In this document: positions 1 through 12,060 of the stretch, in pieces
Position numbering within the stretch: the first letter of the stretch is position 1
Layout of the letters: each line of letters starts with the position of its first letter
Origin: Macrolepiota albuminosa
Lineage: Eukaryota; Basidiomycota; Agaricomycetes; Agaricales; Agaricaceae
Reading direction: 5' to 3'
Assembly (NCBI GenBank): GCA_027475525.1
Contig: JAMWFC010000116.1
Coordinates: 805,826 to 869,825 of the forward strand
Length of the DNA: 64,000 nucleotides
The notes under the pieces: generated by a model
Seen by the model: only the letters and a program-made list of their open reading frames with translations
What the model was told of the DNA's origin: nothing
The model's database searches: none
Program-made: the position numbers and the translations under genes

Positions 1-519
1 GCGAACCGGGCCTACGTGAAACACGCCGACCGGAAACGGGAAGACACCCCCGACTGGGCCACCGGGACAAAGGTATGGTTAGATCGACGACACCTCCGCA
101 CCCGCTGGCCCTCCCCAAAACTCGATCACAAGCGTCTCGGCCCGTTCAAAATATTGAAGAAGGTCTCATCCCACGCCTACAAGATCGAGCTCCCCCCGGG
201 ACTAAAAGGTCTGCACCCGGTATTCCACGTCCGCCTCCTAGAACGACACCCCCCGGATCCCTTCCCTGAACGACGCCCCGAGCCCCCTCCCCCGGTCGAG
301 GTCGAGGACGAGTACCACTACGAGGTTGAAGACATCCTCGACTCCCGGAACATTCGTGGACGACCCCACTTCCTCGTACGATGGAAGGGATATGGCCCGG
401 AAGACGACACTTGGGAACCGCGCCGAAACCTCGAAGGCGCCCTCGACAAACTCCGGAACTTCCAACAACGGCACCCGGGGAACGGTCTTCCCGGGCGCAG
501 GACTCACAGACGGCAGTAG
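1..519 (+). CDS. Ty3/gypsy polyprotein, C-terminal end with chromodomain (partial)
   Basis: The reading frame is open from base 1, so the gene enters from outside the window; it ends at the TAG at 517-519. The visible part is the end of an integrase. A basic SH3-like region ([20 protein letters not shown], then [10 protein letters not shown] and [10 protein letters not shown]) is followed by a chromodomain with [19 protein letters not shown] and [10 protein letters not shown]. In chromoviruses these domains bind DNA and steer insertion towards marked chromatin. No stop codon or frameshift is seen in the 172 visible codons, unlike the element at 6.3-12 kb. The segment is GC-rich with strong C-ending codon use, so this copy may be young. 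An antisense gene and a 3' LTR follow. Family assignment is firm; whether the full element is intact cannot be judged here. Confidence 0.93.
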   Translation, partial: ANRAYVKHADRKREDTPDWATGTKVWLDRRHLRTRWPSPKLDHKRLGPFKILKKVSSHAYKIELPPGLKGLHPVFHVRLLERHPPDPFPERRPEPPPPVEVEDEYHYEVEDILDSRNIRGRPHFLVRWKGYGPEDDTWEPRRNLEGALDKLRNFQQRHPGNGLPGRRTHRRQ

Positions 520-791
520 TGGGTGTAACCCCCGCCTCTGGGCTCAGCAGGGATTCAACTCCCACGAACACTTACTGTTTTTCCCTTTTTCAGATCTTAC
601 CTACCGTTTAGTACTTTCTTTTACAGTAGCGCCCCGGACTCTGGGCAAGGTACTCTTTCCCGTTTCCCCGCCACTTTACTTACACCGTTCCCTACGAGAT
701 TAGTCAGGTATATACATTTTCTACTATTACAGATAGTACAGGATTCGGGACCACGAAGACGAACAGTACCAAGAAACATACGAAGGGGCCC

Positions 792-2664
792 TTAGAGCGA
801 GGGCCCCGAACCGCCTTCCCCACCTTCCCCGCCCCCTCCCCTCGGCCACCCCCGGAAGTTCTCCCCCACGCCCCCCGGACCGTGCTCCCGCCACACCTCC
901 TCGGCCAATTGATCCCAGGACGGGAGTGGCTCGCCCTCGTCCAAAACTCGCTCGAACCACGACCCCGGGGCCGGGACGTTCCTCCGGCGGTGCGCGACCA
1001 CCAGCCTCCCCAACAAGTCCAGGCCCCGCTCCACCCCGACCCCGGGGCCGGGACGTTCCTCCGGCGGTGCGCGACCACCAGCCTCCCCAACAAGTCCAGG
1101 CCCCGCTCCACCCCGGGATCTCCTGCTTCGGACCGGAGCCCCTCTTGTAGAGATGCGAGCGCCGCGGCAGCCCCGTCTAGGAGCAGGCGATGCTCCCGAG
1201 CCCAGCCTGGAGAGGTCAGTGTCGACCCAACATCGAGAAGAGGGAGATGCTCACTTAGGGAGGCCATGCGCCCGATGACCACGTCCCGGCGCAGGGCCTC
1301 AACCAACTCCGGACCCGAGGGACCCTGCGTCGGGATCCCCACCCCCTGCTCCAGCCTGGCCCGCATAGCGTCCAGCTGGGCCTCGACTCCCCCCTGGGCC
1401 ACCCTCGCCTCCTCCAGCTCCCGGCGGGCCGCCTCCCGATCCTCCTCCAGTCCCCGCCGGAGCGCCGCCTCCTCCCTCGCCGCCTCCTTGCGCTCCTCCC
1501 TCTCCCGGTCGGCCTGCTCCAACCGCCCCTGCAAAGCCCTCACCTCAGCACTCAGGGGCCGCCCGGACAACGGAGAAAACGTCGCCGGGGACAGGCGCAC
1601 TGAAGGGGTCGGAGATGGAGGCGGGGTCTCCACGGGCAGGCGCACCCTCTTAGACGGACCCGGTGAGGGGCTGGGCGACGCCCGCCTTTTCCCTTTGTCA
1701 GGGCGCCCCCCTCGACCCCCGTGACCCCCAGTACCGGCCCGGGTCACCCGGCGAGTAATGAGGACCACGGGCCGGCCCCGGCCCCCCACCCGGACAACCC
1801 CCTGACCCCCCGACCCCCCGCCGGACGACTGCACGGGCGCAGCGGGCGCCTCCCCCTCCGGCTCCAACCCCTCGTCCACCGGCTCCACCACCCAGTTCCG
1901 CTCCTCGACCCCCATCCTCTGGGTGATCCCCTCCAGCGGCCACCCCTGCTCCCGCGCGACGCAACGCGCCCTCCACAACGCCGAAACGGAGCACCGCTCG
2001 TGGTTGGCGCGGCACGCCTCACACACCGACGTGTCTCGGCGGGATGACGGAACCGGGACCTCGAAATCGCACGGCACCACCCGGCGGGCACAATGCAGAC
2101 ACTGTAAGGCCGGAATTAGCCTGGAAACCCGAGGTAATGACCCACTCACCGGCCCATTGCTCACGCACCAGTTGTGCGAGGGCAACCCCCGGGGCCTCTC
2201 CAGCGCCTCCTCAAACACCTCCTGCGACGCGTCCGCCCATGCGACGCGCCGATCGTCGGGGACCACCGTAACCGTCCCTACCGCCATCCGGGAGCGGCGA
2301 AAGCAAGGGGCAGGCAACCTCGGGCGGGGAGGGGGCTGGGGACGAGGGGGACGCACGGTCATCCGCGCAAAAGTGGGCACAGGGCGACTGGCACCCAAAG
2401 GACCCCCGGGACCCGCACCAGGGACAGGCTCCGGGAGCCGACTAGGACCCGCCTCCGGGGCAGGAACGTTGTGTTGTTCTGAAAGGGGAAGGTCAGTAGC
2501 GGTAAGCGACCGGCACGGGGACACTTACGCTGTTGAGCCAGCGCCGCTATGCGCTCCCGATCGAGGCGGCGCCGGTATCGCGCATCCCGGGCCTCCCAGG
2601 CCATCAGGGGCGCAACCTCGTTGGTTTGCGGGGGCGTCGGAGAATGCGTCGGCGTACGCGACAT
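792..2664 (-). CDS. Antisense accessory gene of gypsy element 1 (proline-rich, Cys-cluster, coiled-coil protein)
   Basis: The gene lies between pol and the 3' LTR but on the opposite strand. ATG at 2664 opens exon 1 (2529-2664). An intron with GTAAGT donor and TTTCAG acceptor (2479-2528) follows, and exon 2 continues in frame. The protein starts with a charged helix (WEARDARYRRRLDRERIAAL), then proline-rich sequence. A cysteine cluster (CLHCARRVVPC, then CEACRANHERC) could bind metal. After it come a Gly/Arg/Ser-rich basic stretch and a long coiled coil (roughly 1,380-1,560 on the DNA, rich in E, R, A). A 77-bp duplication at 961-1114 shifts the frame; counting one copy, the frame continues to the stop at 792 (through LPSWDQLAEEVWREHGP). 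The reading that runs on to 704 is therefore artificial. Function is unknown. Because the intron is antisense to the element's RNA, it would survive retrotransposition, which supports a real gene. Confidence 0.68.
961..1114. repeat. 77-bp exact tandem duplication no. 1 (assembly-type)
   Basis: Copies 961-1037 and 1038-1114 look identical. It lies in the coding part of the antisense gene and shifts its frame. Confidence 0.95.
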
Positions 2665-2675
2665 GATTGAACTTG

Positions 2676-2830
2676 ACGGTAAAATTTTTTTTCGATACGT
2701 GGCAGGTCAGGTGCCGGATCCCACGGTTGACCCCCGGTCCGAACCACCGGCTACGGTAAAATTTTTTTTCGATACGTGGCAGGTCAGGTGCCGGATCCCA
2801 CGGTTGACCCCCGGTCCGAACCACCGGCTA
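2676..2830. repeat. 77-bp exact tandem duplication no. 2
   Basis: The stretch starting at 2676 recurs at 2753 (offset 77). It lies just upstream of the antisense gene's ATG. Confidence 0.95.
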
Positions 2831-2963
2831 TGCGCGCCTCGGAGGGTCTCGGCGCTGAGGGGGGGGTGATGTCACGACCCCTCCCCCCCGGTCCGAACCA
2901 CCGGCTATGCGCGCCTCGGAGGGTCTCGGCGCTGAGGGGGGGGTGATGTCACGACCCCTCCCC
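2809..2963. repeat. 77-bp exact tandem duplication no. 3
   Basis: The stretch starting near 2809 recurs near 2886. It includes the LTR start, so TGTCACGACC appears twice, at 2870 and 2947. Confidence 0.95.
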
Positions 2964-3761
2964 CCCGGGCCCACCCCGGGACACCCCCGGAACACCCTCC
3001 GGGACCCTCCCTCTGACCCCACAGGACACGCCCCGCCATCACGACCGCCGACACCGCCATCACGCGCATCAAGGACCGCCATCAGCCGTCACCAGCCCCG
3101 ATCAACGATCAGATCACGCGACTCGTGCCGGCCATCACGCATCACGCATCGCGGCTCCATCCGCGTCAATTGATCGCGCGATCCCGGTATACAGCCCCTG
3201 CCGCTACTCAATAAACCCCGGAACCCATCCCAGACATCCCGGAACCCCGAGACCCGGCCCCGCAGTACTTATAGTGTAGCTCCCTGTTGTATTCGGTAGT
3301 CTTGATATTACATACTTTGCATAACTGTTACTTGGATATTGCGTGCCCTCTTGTTTGACTGGTACGCCTTGTTTGGTACGCTTCGACTGGCACGCCTTAG
3401 TATTCGCGTGCTCTAAGCTTTGGTACGCACTTCGCGACTCTTAAGTTACTAACTTGGTCTCGTCTTAGAACCTCCGGTTCACGACTCGACCCCCTCTAAC
3501 TCTCAGCCACCCCCAACCCAAAACTCCCGGACTCTAGTCCCCTCTCCCGGGATTACCCCTGTCCTCGTCTTGAACCCCCTCAGCCACCCCCAACCCAAAA
3601 CTCCCGGACTCTAGTCCCCTCTCCCGGGATTACCCCTGTCCTCGTCTTGAACCCCGGAGTCCTTAGCCCCGGAGTTCCAGACACCCGAGTATCCGTAGAT
3701 CAAGTCCGCATCGTAAGGGCGTCGCTTTCCCGGAAAGCCCCCGATTCAGCGGAACCTGACA
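2870..3761 (+). repeat. 3' LTR of gypsy element 1
   Basis: The LTR begins TGTCACGACC directly after a G-rich polypurine run and ends near CCTGACA, giving inverted TGTCA/TGACA termini. Two 77-bp duplications inflate it; the true length is about 740 bp. A CpG-decayed copy in inverted orientation at 37,737-38,542 supports both ends. The 5' LTR lies outside the window. Confidence 0.8.
3502..3655. repeat. 77-bp exact tandem duplication no. 4
   Basis: Copies 3502-3578 and 3579-3655 look identical and lie inside the 3' LTR. Confidence 0.95.
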
Positions 3762-6292
3762 CAGTCCAGCTGATTACGAGGCACAGAAAAAAAGAGATAT
3801 CCAGTATTATCAACAGTCATCAACCACCATGTTCTCTTCCTCCTCAACTGTCACTCTATTTCTAGCCCAAGTCACTTCATCTTCAACCAGTGCAGCTGGG
3901 CAAAAGCGAGAGGTGGGGGTTGGAGCCCTAGGCACTCCTGTATTGTTAATTCCTGCCCTCAATGTGTCCAATGCTGGCTGAGGTTCACCATGAGTAGATA
4001 TCATGTCTATGGTCGGCCCTACTGATCCATCCCTTGCTGGTATATTTCCACCTCTAGCCTGAAAGGTGTCAGAGTTAGACTTGCACATGCTGCTAAACAC
4101 ATTTTTATTTTATTCTTACTTCACAGACATCCGACCATATCCCTATTCATCCCTATCATCCCTATTTTATTCATTTGTTTTCTTCAATATTTAGGACATT
4201 CATAGACACTCATGTTTCTGCTAGCGGTACTTGTGACTATTGATACAATGCTGTACCAGCAGTCAGGGACACAACATGCACCAGAAGTCAAAATAAACAT
4301 TTAATCATAAGGCTGAAAACTGTAAGCCTCCTGGTAGCAGTCTCAACAAATTATATCTCCAAAAACACCCCAATAAATACACAGACAGTACAGAACAAAG
4401 GGCAGGGACCAGCTCAAGCTATCAACACAACAATAGTCCAACCACTGTAATGGGGAGAGGAAGCATGGGAGCTGGCAGAAGTGACAAAATGGGATCAATT
4501 TGTGATGATCTAGATCAAGATCAGATCTGACAATGCCCAATTTGACATGACTGAAAGGGGAAAGGAAAAGAAGCATGGAGGGATGTCAAAAGAAGCATGG
4601 AATGCAGGGAAGCGCTAAAAGGGGAAAGAAGGATCTATGAATGGGATCGTGCTAAATGGAGCTGAAGCAAATGGGGAAGTGGCAATCAGAGACATCCAGA
4701 GGAATGATGGAACAAGAAGTTGAATGGTGGAACTGGTGGCACCGAAACATGCCTCCCAAAAGGGAAATTGGACTATCAAATATGTTCTGGAGGCTGGGGA
4801 GTTGACAACAAAGAGTCAGGTGTAGATAGTGGTCTGTGCACCAGAAAAACAGTATAAATAGCCCAAGTTTAGTAGAGAATAGACAGGCATTTGATAGGCA
4901 AAGGCTCAGTGGTTCCCAGAGAGTGAATCACCTAGGCTAGAGTTTATTGAACCTCTTCTTGGAAGTCTATTGGAAAACAAAGGCTCGGCAGTTCCCAGGG
5001 AGTGAACTGCTTAGGCTGGAGTTGACTGAGAACCTTCTACTGCCCACCAGAGTATTTAATATTCTGTGAAGCACCTCATTACCTCAAGCAATCAGCAAGC
5101 AACAGTGTGGATTAGAGGGAACTTTCTGAGTTACCAATAAGCCCCAGAACTACATTAATACTTACAACCAAGTACTACACTATATCTATGCAAAGGACTA
5201 TCATGTTATTTTTTATTCTTAGAAAGTATGGACTACGTTAGCCGTCCTAGATTAGTATAAAAGAGAGCATGTATTCGATAGACTTAACTTTGATATTGTT
5301 GGTTTTCTGATTTGATTTAAGTCAAATCCTGACAAAGGGTCCCTTGTAAGAGTCCAGGCAGTGCCAAAGAAGTCGGCTGTAAGATGAAGGTAGGCGTATT
5401 AGACTCGGTGGCAGGATTAGCCATTCTATTACATGTTCTTCTGTTTCTACCAGGCATATCCTTCTTGTACTATACAGACCATGGAAGTGCACACACGCTT
5501 TATGAGAATGAAGTTATGTGCATGAGGTGGCGGTTGTGAGACAACGCTGTCAGGTCATGCCCTAGTCATGTTCCAAAATTAATGTTCATTGGTCCCTCCT
5601 TTCTGTAAGTATTGTGCCAATGATGCTAAGTGTTATATGACACCCTATTTCGGTAGCCTCTGCCATTGATAAGTGTGATAGTGCTGAAACCAGTCACGTG
5701 CTCATCAAACACATGACCAACATGAATTATCGAGGCAAAAAAGCAACAGTGTGGCTACTAATTACTTTACAGGGTGAGGAGGGAGGGTTGACGAATAAAT
5801 GAGTAGGATAAACTAATAGAATACTGGTGTGAAAATGTAAGTGAAGGGGCCCACGCAACCTTCCCATTGCGTGCTTACTTTAGATATTTTGTTATGATGC
5901 GGCGCACTGCTAAACGATTTTTATGAGAGAACAAAATATCTAAGGTGAGAGGTGAGCCCGGCTCACTGGGTGGCCATACTGGGGAGAGTCTCACTGGTGA
6001 TTTACAGATATAAACAAAGATTGACAAGAATAAAAAAGTGGAATGAAAAACTAGAAAAGGAAGAATGCATGGTGAGAACAGGCTGACAATGTGAGAGAGC
6101 GCTATAGCGCTCACCTGGGCAGCAGACGAGGAAGGTGGAGGATGGAAGAAAGGCTACCCGAGATGTCTAAGACTGCATGCCATACCAACAACGTCACGGC
6201 ATCCACCAGACTCTGGCACCGTGCCACGATTGGCACACAATCAGGGGGAAGGAGAGGTAAGACGGAATCGGAGAGACTTTTGCACATGCAGA
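3762..6292. other. Gene-poor, repeat-derived segment
   Basis: I see no gene I can defend. A minus-strand open frame at 3810-4100 (96 codons) has protein-like composition but no recognisable motif. From about 4.3 to 5.2 kb the DNA is CpG-poor and looks like LTR remains: a TATA-like ATAAATAG at about 4,855, then two related blocks (about 4,900 and 4,985) containing AGGCTC followed by a CCCAGNGAGTGAA motif. A 16-bp perfect palindrome, GAGCGCTATAGCGCTC, is at 6097-6112. Confidence 0.5.
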
Positions 6293-6492
6293 GGTGTAAT
6301 CCTATGATTATGACCACTCATGTTTAGTCATGTTAGCACCTATTGGGGATGTGTGATCCCGCTCAATTACTTACTTCTTACCATCATCACCTTGTACATT
6401 TACGTGCACGTACATATCTCTATCTCGCCTGTGAAATACAGCGAGGTTCTATCTTCTGTCGGTTCTGATCTAAGTGAGAACAACATCCTACA
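6293..6492 (+). repeat. Probable 5' LTR fragment of gypsy element 2
   Basis: The segment starts TGTAATCCTA, the same first bases as at the 3' end of the element (11,785), and ends ...TCCTACA. About 190 bp of it recur at 34,483-34,673 with a handful of transitions. A possible primer-binding site starting TGGTGGGTCCGAG is at about 6,557. Confidence 0.5.
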
Positions 6493-6892
6493 CTTTTTTC
6501 AAGATATTGACCTCTTGCTATCCTTGTTCTTTTCCTACACCGTATTTGCATCTCAGATGGTGGGTCCGAGTTGACCATCCTGCCTTGGGGCTACAGACAC
6601 CATGAAGGAAGACTCTATAGCCTACTCTAGTTTTCTGATGCATATATTGAGGGGTCCCCTGAATTAAGGACGTCACATCAGCTGTCCGTTGCCCAAACTG
6701 CCTCAAACACCATCTACTTCTGTTTCCTTGAAAACGTGCAGTAGTGCGCACACACAGAGCGAAAACACTTCTTCATTGTCATCACTGTCCACCATCGCAG
6801 AACCGTCTATCATACAAAGTAGAGTCAATTCTGTCTTTGAATTGCCTAAGACATGAGAGACAGTCACTTCTTTGCCATTACAAAAGCAAACG

Positions 6893-7834
6893 ATACCTTC
6901 TGACAGCTCCTCATCTTCTATACCGTTGCCAGTAGCCAACTGTTGCAAAATAGCAACTGCTGTTGCGGAAACAGGACCGAAACAAGCTACTGTCAAGGAT
7001 CAATACACAAAGCTGCCTATTCTGATGGAAGGAGATCTAACACCTGAGATCGCCAAGGATTATGAAACAGCATGCTGAGACTTTTTTGATATGAAAGGTA
7101 TTGAGGAGTCCAATCAAGTCCATCATTTGCTGGTTGGTATCAAGGATTATTGCATGTGTGATTGGATCTCTGGGCAGCGCGACCATATTGTCGGGTTGTC
7201 TTTTGACAAATTCATGAAGGAAATTTGGTCAAATTATTTACCGCCTGACTGGGAGCCTAGGGTTTGCATTCTTAATCACAAGAGACAAAGTTTCTGGGAT
7301 TTTGCATTTTATATTCAGAAATAGAATTTGTTGCTGCTTGGAACCCCATCTCACTTCAACCTTGCTCATCTTCGCACACAGATAGAGGCAAAACTAGACT
7401 CCACACTCTCAATCATGTATTTTGAACGTAACTTAGATGCAACTGCAGATTTTCATATCTGGCTTAATAGTATTCACCTACTCGATGACATGTGCCACCA
7501 ATCGGAGAAACAGGCTAGGGAAATAGCTGACGAAGTATTCCATCAATCCAAGAAGCCTCTTACAATGGCGAATAAGTCAAACATGTCAAATACAAATGTG
7601 CCGGTGACGCAGAAGGGAGCTAGACTACCACCCCTGTCAGATGAAGAGAAACATCTTTTGCGTGAAAATAGTGGGTGTTATCATTGCCGCCACCCTTTCA
7701 TGTCATGCCGAACAAGTAACTGCACCAAGTCATTCCCCGATCCTGGGAAATACCAACCATGGACTCAGGCCTGTATAGACGCATTGAAAGCGTCGTGACC
7801 TGTTGCTGCTACTGTTCCGTCTGCTGCTTCTTCT
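6893..7834 (+). pseudogene. gag of gypsy element 2 (decayed)
   Basis: The reading frame runs across three in-frame stops (TGA 7076-7078, TAG 7322-7324, TGA 7796-7798). Visible blocks are KLPILMEGDLTPEIAKDYE, then FDMKGIEESNQVHHLL and DFHIWLNSIHLLDDMCH, typical of the capsid-like region of fungal chromovirus Gag. Towards the end a Cys/His cluster (CYHCRHPFMSCRTSNC) stands where the nucleocapsid zinc knuckle is expected. At least one stop (7076) replaces what looks like Arg before DFF, as expected of CGA to TGA. The protein would package element RNA; this copy cannot make it. Confidence 0.75.
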
Positions 7835-10281
7835 TTGACCACTACTGTTGCTGCTGTGCTGCCGACTTTTCCTGTTGGAGATAGTCATATCGAGGATATT
7901 GTGTCTGATGATGACTCTGATGCGAGTACTCTTCCTGTTTCAGTTCCACATCTGGTCTGGAATGGGTTGCTTGCGGCAAGAGCGACTGAGTTTTGGACTA
8001 CCATCCCAATGTTACTAGATGATGGCTCACACCTTGTGCTAATTGACACAGATCTAGTTCACTGACTTGGACTGCCAAAACGTTGCTTAAAGGATCTGCT
8101 TATTGTGTCTGTTGCACTGTCAACTTCCGAAAAGAAAGTTCCCACTGTATTATCTGAGTATTGTAAATTATCTGCAACGTCTCTTGATGGAGAATGGACT
8201 TTGAATACTGTACGTGCAATTGTCACCCTGAACCTTTGTTATCCTGTAATTCTCAGTCATCCGTTCTTAAAAGCCAACCAAATTGTAATTGATCATGAGA
8301 AAGATACTGTCATTGACAAGCGTACTATGTACGATTTACTACATCCAGTACAGCGAATAAAGAAAGCTGTTAGACAATTTGTACCATGGAAAAAAAGACT
8401 CAAAGAAACACTGCACTATTGTAAAGAAATGATCAAGGAGTTAAAAACCATATGTAACTTGCGTTTAGAGAGAATGGAGCGACTAGGCTTGTTTGAAAAA
8501 GTGGCCGACGTTAATGTAGTAGCTGCTATTTGTATGCGGATAGAAGAACTTGCAGTGGAACAGACACTTATGAAACATGATGAGCACATGAAACACGAAT
8601 TCAGGGACGTTTTTGAACCGGTGGTGAAGGTAAAAGACCTTCTGCGGGATGTCCTTGCAGAAATTAAATTGAAAAAGGCAGACCACGCAATAAAGACGCA
8701 GACATATCAGTGCCCGCAGAAGTACCGTGAGGCGTGAAAGACACTGATAGATGATCATTTGGAAGCGGGCTGAATTCAACCATCTGCCTCGCAATTTGCA
8801 TTGCTGGCCTTCTTGATTCTGAAGGCAGATCCCACAGCGTTACCTTGCTGGGTAAATGATTACCAAGCCTTAAACGCAGCAATGGTACTGGACAATCACC
8901 CCATTTCAAGGGTGGAAGATATCCTACATGACTGTGCAAAGGGGAAATACTTTGCCGTATTGGATTTGATGAATGCGTTTTTCCAAACACGAATGCATCC
9001 TGATCATGTGCCACTGATGGCGGTGTCAACACCATTTGGGTTATATGAATGGCTAGTCATGCCAATGGGCTTGAGAAACGCACTGGCAATTCAGCAGCGC
9101 CGAGTAACAGTGGCACTTTGAGAATACATTGGCAAAATTTGCCATGTGTATTTAGACAACATTGTCATTTGGTCAGATTCCTTAGAAGAGCATCACGAAA
9201 ATGTTTGTAAGATATCAGAAGCGCTCCAGAAAGCCTGCATGTTTGTCAACCTTAAAAAGTCGCACCTGTACCGTACTACCATTGATTTCCTGGGACACCA
9301 CATATCCGCCAACGGTATTGAAGCTGACAGTAAGAAAGTTGAGTGCATTTTGGCATGGCCAACGCCTTGGTCAGCAAAAGATGTCAGATCTTTTCTGGGG
9401 TTGGTCAGGTACATTGCGGTTTTCTTACCAAAGCTGGCAGAATATACAGGCGTCCTGAACACATTGACGACACAAGAATGTGAGCATGATTTTCCAACAT
9501 GGTCATGGAAACATCAATGGGCATTTGACAACATCAAGAAATTGGTGATTAGCTGTGACTGCTTGACAACGATTGATCATATGGACACTACAAAGACTAT
9601 TTATGTCACAACTGATGTGAGTGATTTTTGCTCAGGAGGGGTTCTATCCTTTGGAACGACATGGGAAACAGCCCGTCCAGTGGCCTTTGAAAGTCAGACG
9701 TTCAAAGGTGCGAAATTAAATTATCTGGTACATGAGAAGGAATTGCTAGCAATTGTACAAGCCTTAAAGAAATGGCGCACAGACCTATTTGGGTCAAGAT
9801 TTGTCGTCTTCACAGACCACAAAACGTTGTTGAACTTTGAGGGCCAACGGGATCTCTCATGCCGGCAAGCTCAGTGGATGGAATTTTTAAGTCAATTTGA
9901 TTGTATGTTAAAGGTGAGGACAACACAGTCATGGATGCCTTGTCAAGGCTTCCGTATGACTTACCTGAGGCATTGTTGTCAGAGCAAAATGCTCATTCAT
10001 TGGCGGAAATGCATGACAATGATCTGATCAGTGAATGCATTGGTGCGGTGTTACCGGTGGGACGAGCGTCCCCTTTTGCAACAGCATTTTTGCTAGCAGG
10101 AGAGAAAGTGGCACTGGAGAGCGCGATCATGTCGATACAGTCAATAACAGTTGATGATAAATTGTTGACAGATCTGTGGAGCGGGTATAGCAAAGACCCA
10201 TGGTGTAAAAATCTACTGGCAGCAGCCCGGGGAATGACATCGTTGGTAGAGAAAGACGGGCTGTGGTTTTTAGGTTCTTGA
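7835..10281 (+). pseudogene. protease / reverse transcriptase / RNase H part of gypsy element 2 pol (decayed)
   Basis: A degenerate retropepsin-like region comes first; MLLDDGSHLVLID stands where the D-S/T-G active site is expected. RT follows (NDYQALNAAM, HPISRVEDIL, FAVLDLMNAFFQTRMHPD, TPFGLYEWLVMPMGLRNA). The catalytic YLDD-type box at about 9,149-9,160 reads YLDN, so a metal-binding Asp has become Asn. RNase H is recognisable (TTDVSDFCSGGVLSF, HEKELLAIVQALKKW, FTDHKTLL). Stops occur at 8063, 8735, 8771, 9119 and 10279, and the frame shifts near 9,900-9,960. Several stops (for example before LGLPKRC and after LEAG) fall where Arg is usual. It is a dead copy of a chromovirus-type pol. Confidence 0.88.
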
Positions 10282-10287
10282 CTACTC

Positions 10288-11600
10288 GTGCTGCAAACAG
10301 GCAATATATGTGAGCATATTTTTCGTTTGGCTCATGATTCCTTAGGCCATTTCGGATTTGAGAAGGCTTACGATGCCTTACGTTGGTCATACTATTGGCC
10401 ACAAATGCATCGTGATCTCGAGGAGGGTTACATCCTGGCATGTGCGGAATGCCAGTGTTACAAGTTGCCTACGACTTGCCCCATGGGCCCACTTCACCCA
10501 TTGCCGGTGCCAGAGGGGCGAGGTGAGTCAGTGGCAATGGATTTTGTGGGTCCCTTGCCAGAGGACAACAGGTTCAATTGCATTCTAACGATTACCGACT
10601 GTCTTCACTCTGACATTCATATTGTACCTACTCGAACTGACATCACGGCACCACAATTAGCGGAACTCTTTTTTGAACATTGGTACTGTGAGAACGGCCT
10701 GCCTTCAGACATTATTTCAGACAGAGATAAGTTATTTACATCTCGCTTTTGGAAACACCTCATGCGCCTTATTGGTGTTAAAATTAAAATGTCGACAGCT
10801 TACCACCCAGAAACGGATGGGACCAGTGAACGGTCAAATAAAACGGTGGTACAGGCATTGCGTTTTCATGTAGACAGGACTCAAAAAGGCTGGGCTCACG
10901 CACTGCGACGTGTTCAATTTAACATCATGAACACGATAAATAGATCAACGGGCTTTTCACCATTCCAATAAGGATGGGACGAACACCACGAATAATCCCA
11001 CCTCTGATACCAGCAACAGAACAACATGGTTCTGAAGAAGATACGGTGCGTAGGGTGATTCAGAGACTTGCTGTGGATATGGCAACTGCACAAGACAATT
11101 TACTTCAAGCCAAGATCCAACAAGCGGCTCAGGCAAACAAATCTCGCTCGGACGACGGCGATTTTCGAATTGGGGACAGGGTTTTGGTCTGTACAAAGGA
11201 CAAACGACGACAGTACAAAAAGAAAGGGCATAAGAGAGTGGCAAAACTAATGCCAAGGTATGACGGTCCTTTCGTCATTACTGACGTTCATTCAGAGTCC
11301 TCCAATGTCACCGTGTTCCGGCCAAACAACCCTGACGCATATGGACAGTATCATACGTTGAAACTTTTGTTTTACAAGGAAAATGACGCCTTACTGTTCC
11401 CATCTCAACAATTTGAAGAACCCGGCCCTGTCTTCGCACCGGACACCGGGCTGGAAGAACATTATGTGGAAAAGATTGTTGACTCCCGGAGGAAAGGATG
11501 GGGGTGGCAATACCTGGTCAGATTCCGGGAATATGGACCTGAACATGACGAATGGAAGTCCGGGCAAGAACTCAAAAACAACGAGGCCCTCAAAATATAG
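10288..11600 (+). pseudogene. integrase plus chromodomain of gypsy element 2 pol (decayed)
   Basis: The zinc-binding HHCC region (HDSLGHFG ... CAECQCYK) is followed by the DDE core: AMDFVGPLP, then IISDRDKLFTSRFW and ETDGTSERSNKTV. A stop at 10,969-10,971 and a change of frame interrupt the protein after STGFSPFQ. The second part continues with the basic C-terminal domain (DFRIGDRVLVCTKDKRR) and a chromodomain (YVEKIVDSRRKGWGWQYLVR, GPEHDEW). It ends at the TAG at 11,598-11,600. The domain order matches element 1, so both are chromoviruses, but the sequences are too different for one family. The copy is not functional. Confidence 0.88.
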
Positions 11601-11767
11601 TTGGCGGGAGATGGTCAAGGATCAATTTAATGTGTTCCTTTTTTGCCATATGCCTGCCGCCGGTAGCTTTTCCCATGGGGTTTTTGACGCACCCGTGTGA
11701 GCAGTTTTTTTTATGTTACTAACATTGTTCCTTTTACTCATTTCATTTCTCTTACATTGCAATTTTT

Positions 11768-12060
11768 TTTGGTTGGGGAGGGGTGTAATCCTACGATCAA
11801 AGGGGATGGGCCGCTGCAACGCACAGCGAGACCGAGGTCTATGCGGCTGGGTGTTATGGGAGGCAACGTGGCAGTGCCAGTGTGACAGCGCTAGTGTGAC
11901 GTGCCAGCGCGGCAATACAGTGCAGGCTAGCTCACAACATAGGGAGAAATCGAGACCGTATTTGTGGCTAGTGTGACGTGCCAGCGCGGCAATACAGTGC
12001 AGGCTAGCTCACAACATAGGGAGAAATCGAGACCGTATTTGTGTGTATATTGGTATATAG
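11768..12060 (+). repeat. Probable 3' LTR start of gypsy element 2
   Basis: A purine-rich run (GGTTGGGGAGGGG) leads directly into TGTAATCCTACGAT at 11,785, matching the first bases at 6,293. Beyond about 14 bp the match with the 5' side is lost, so the extent is uncertain. Confidence 0.4.
11890..12043. repeat. 77-bp exact tandem duplication no. 5
   Basis: Copies 11890-11966 and 11967-12043 look identical; noncoding. Confidence 0.95.

Noticed and set aside
704..960. Long minus-strand frame running to 704 with a hydrophobic C-terminus that could look like a membrane anchor
   Set aside because: It is produced by the frameshift of the 77-bp duplication at 961-1114; the other frame continues the protein properly.
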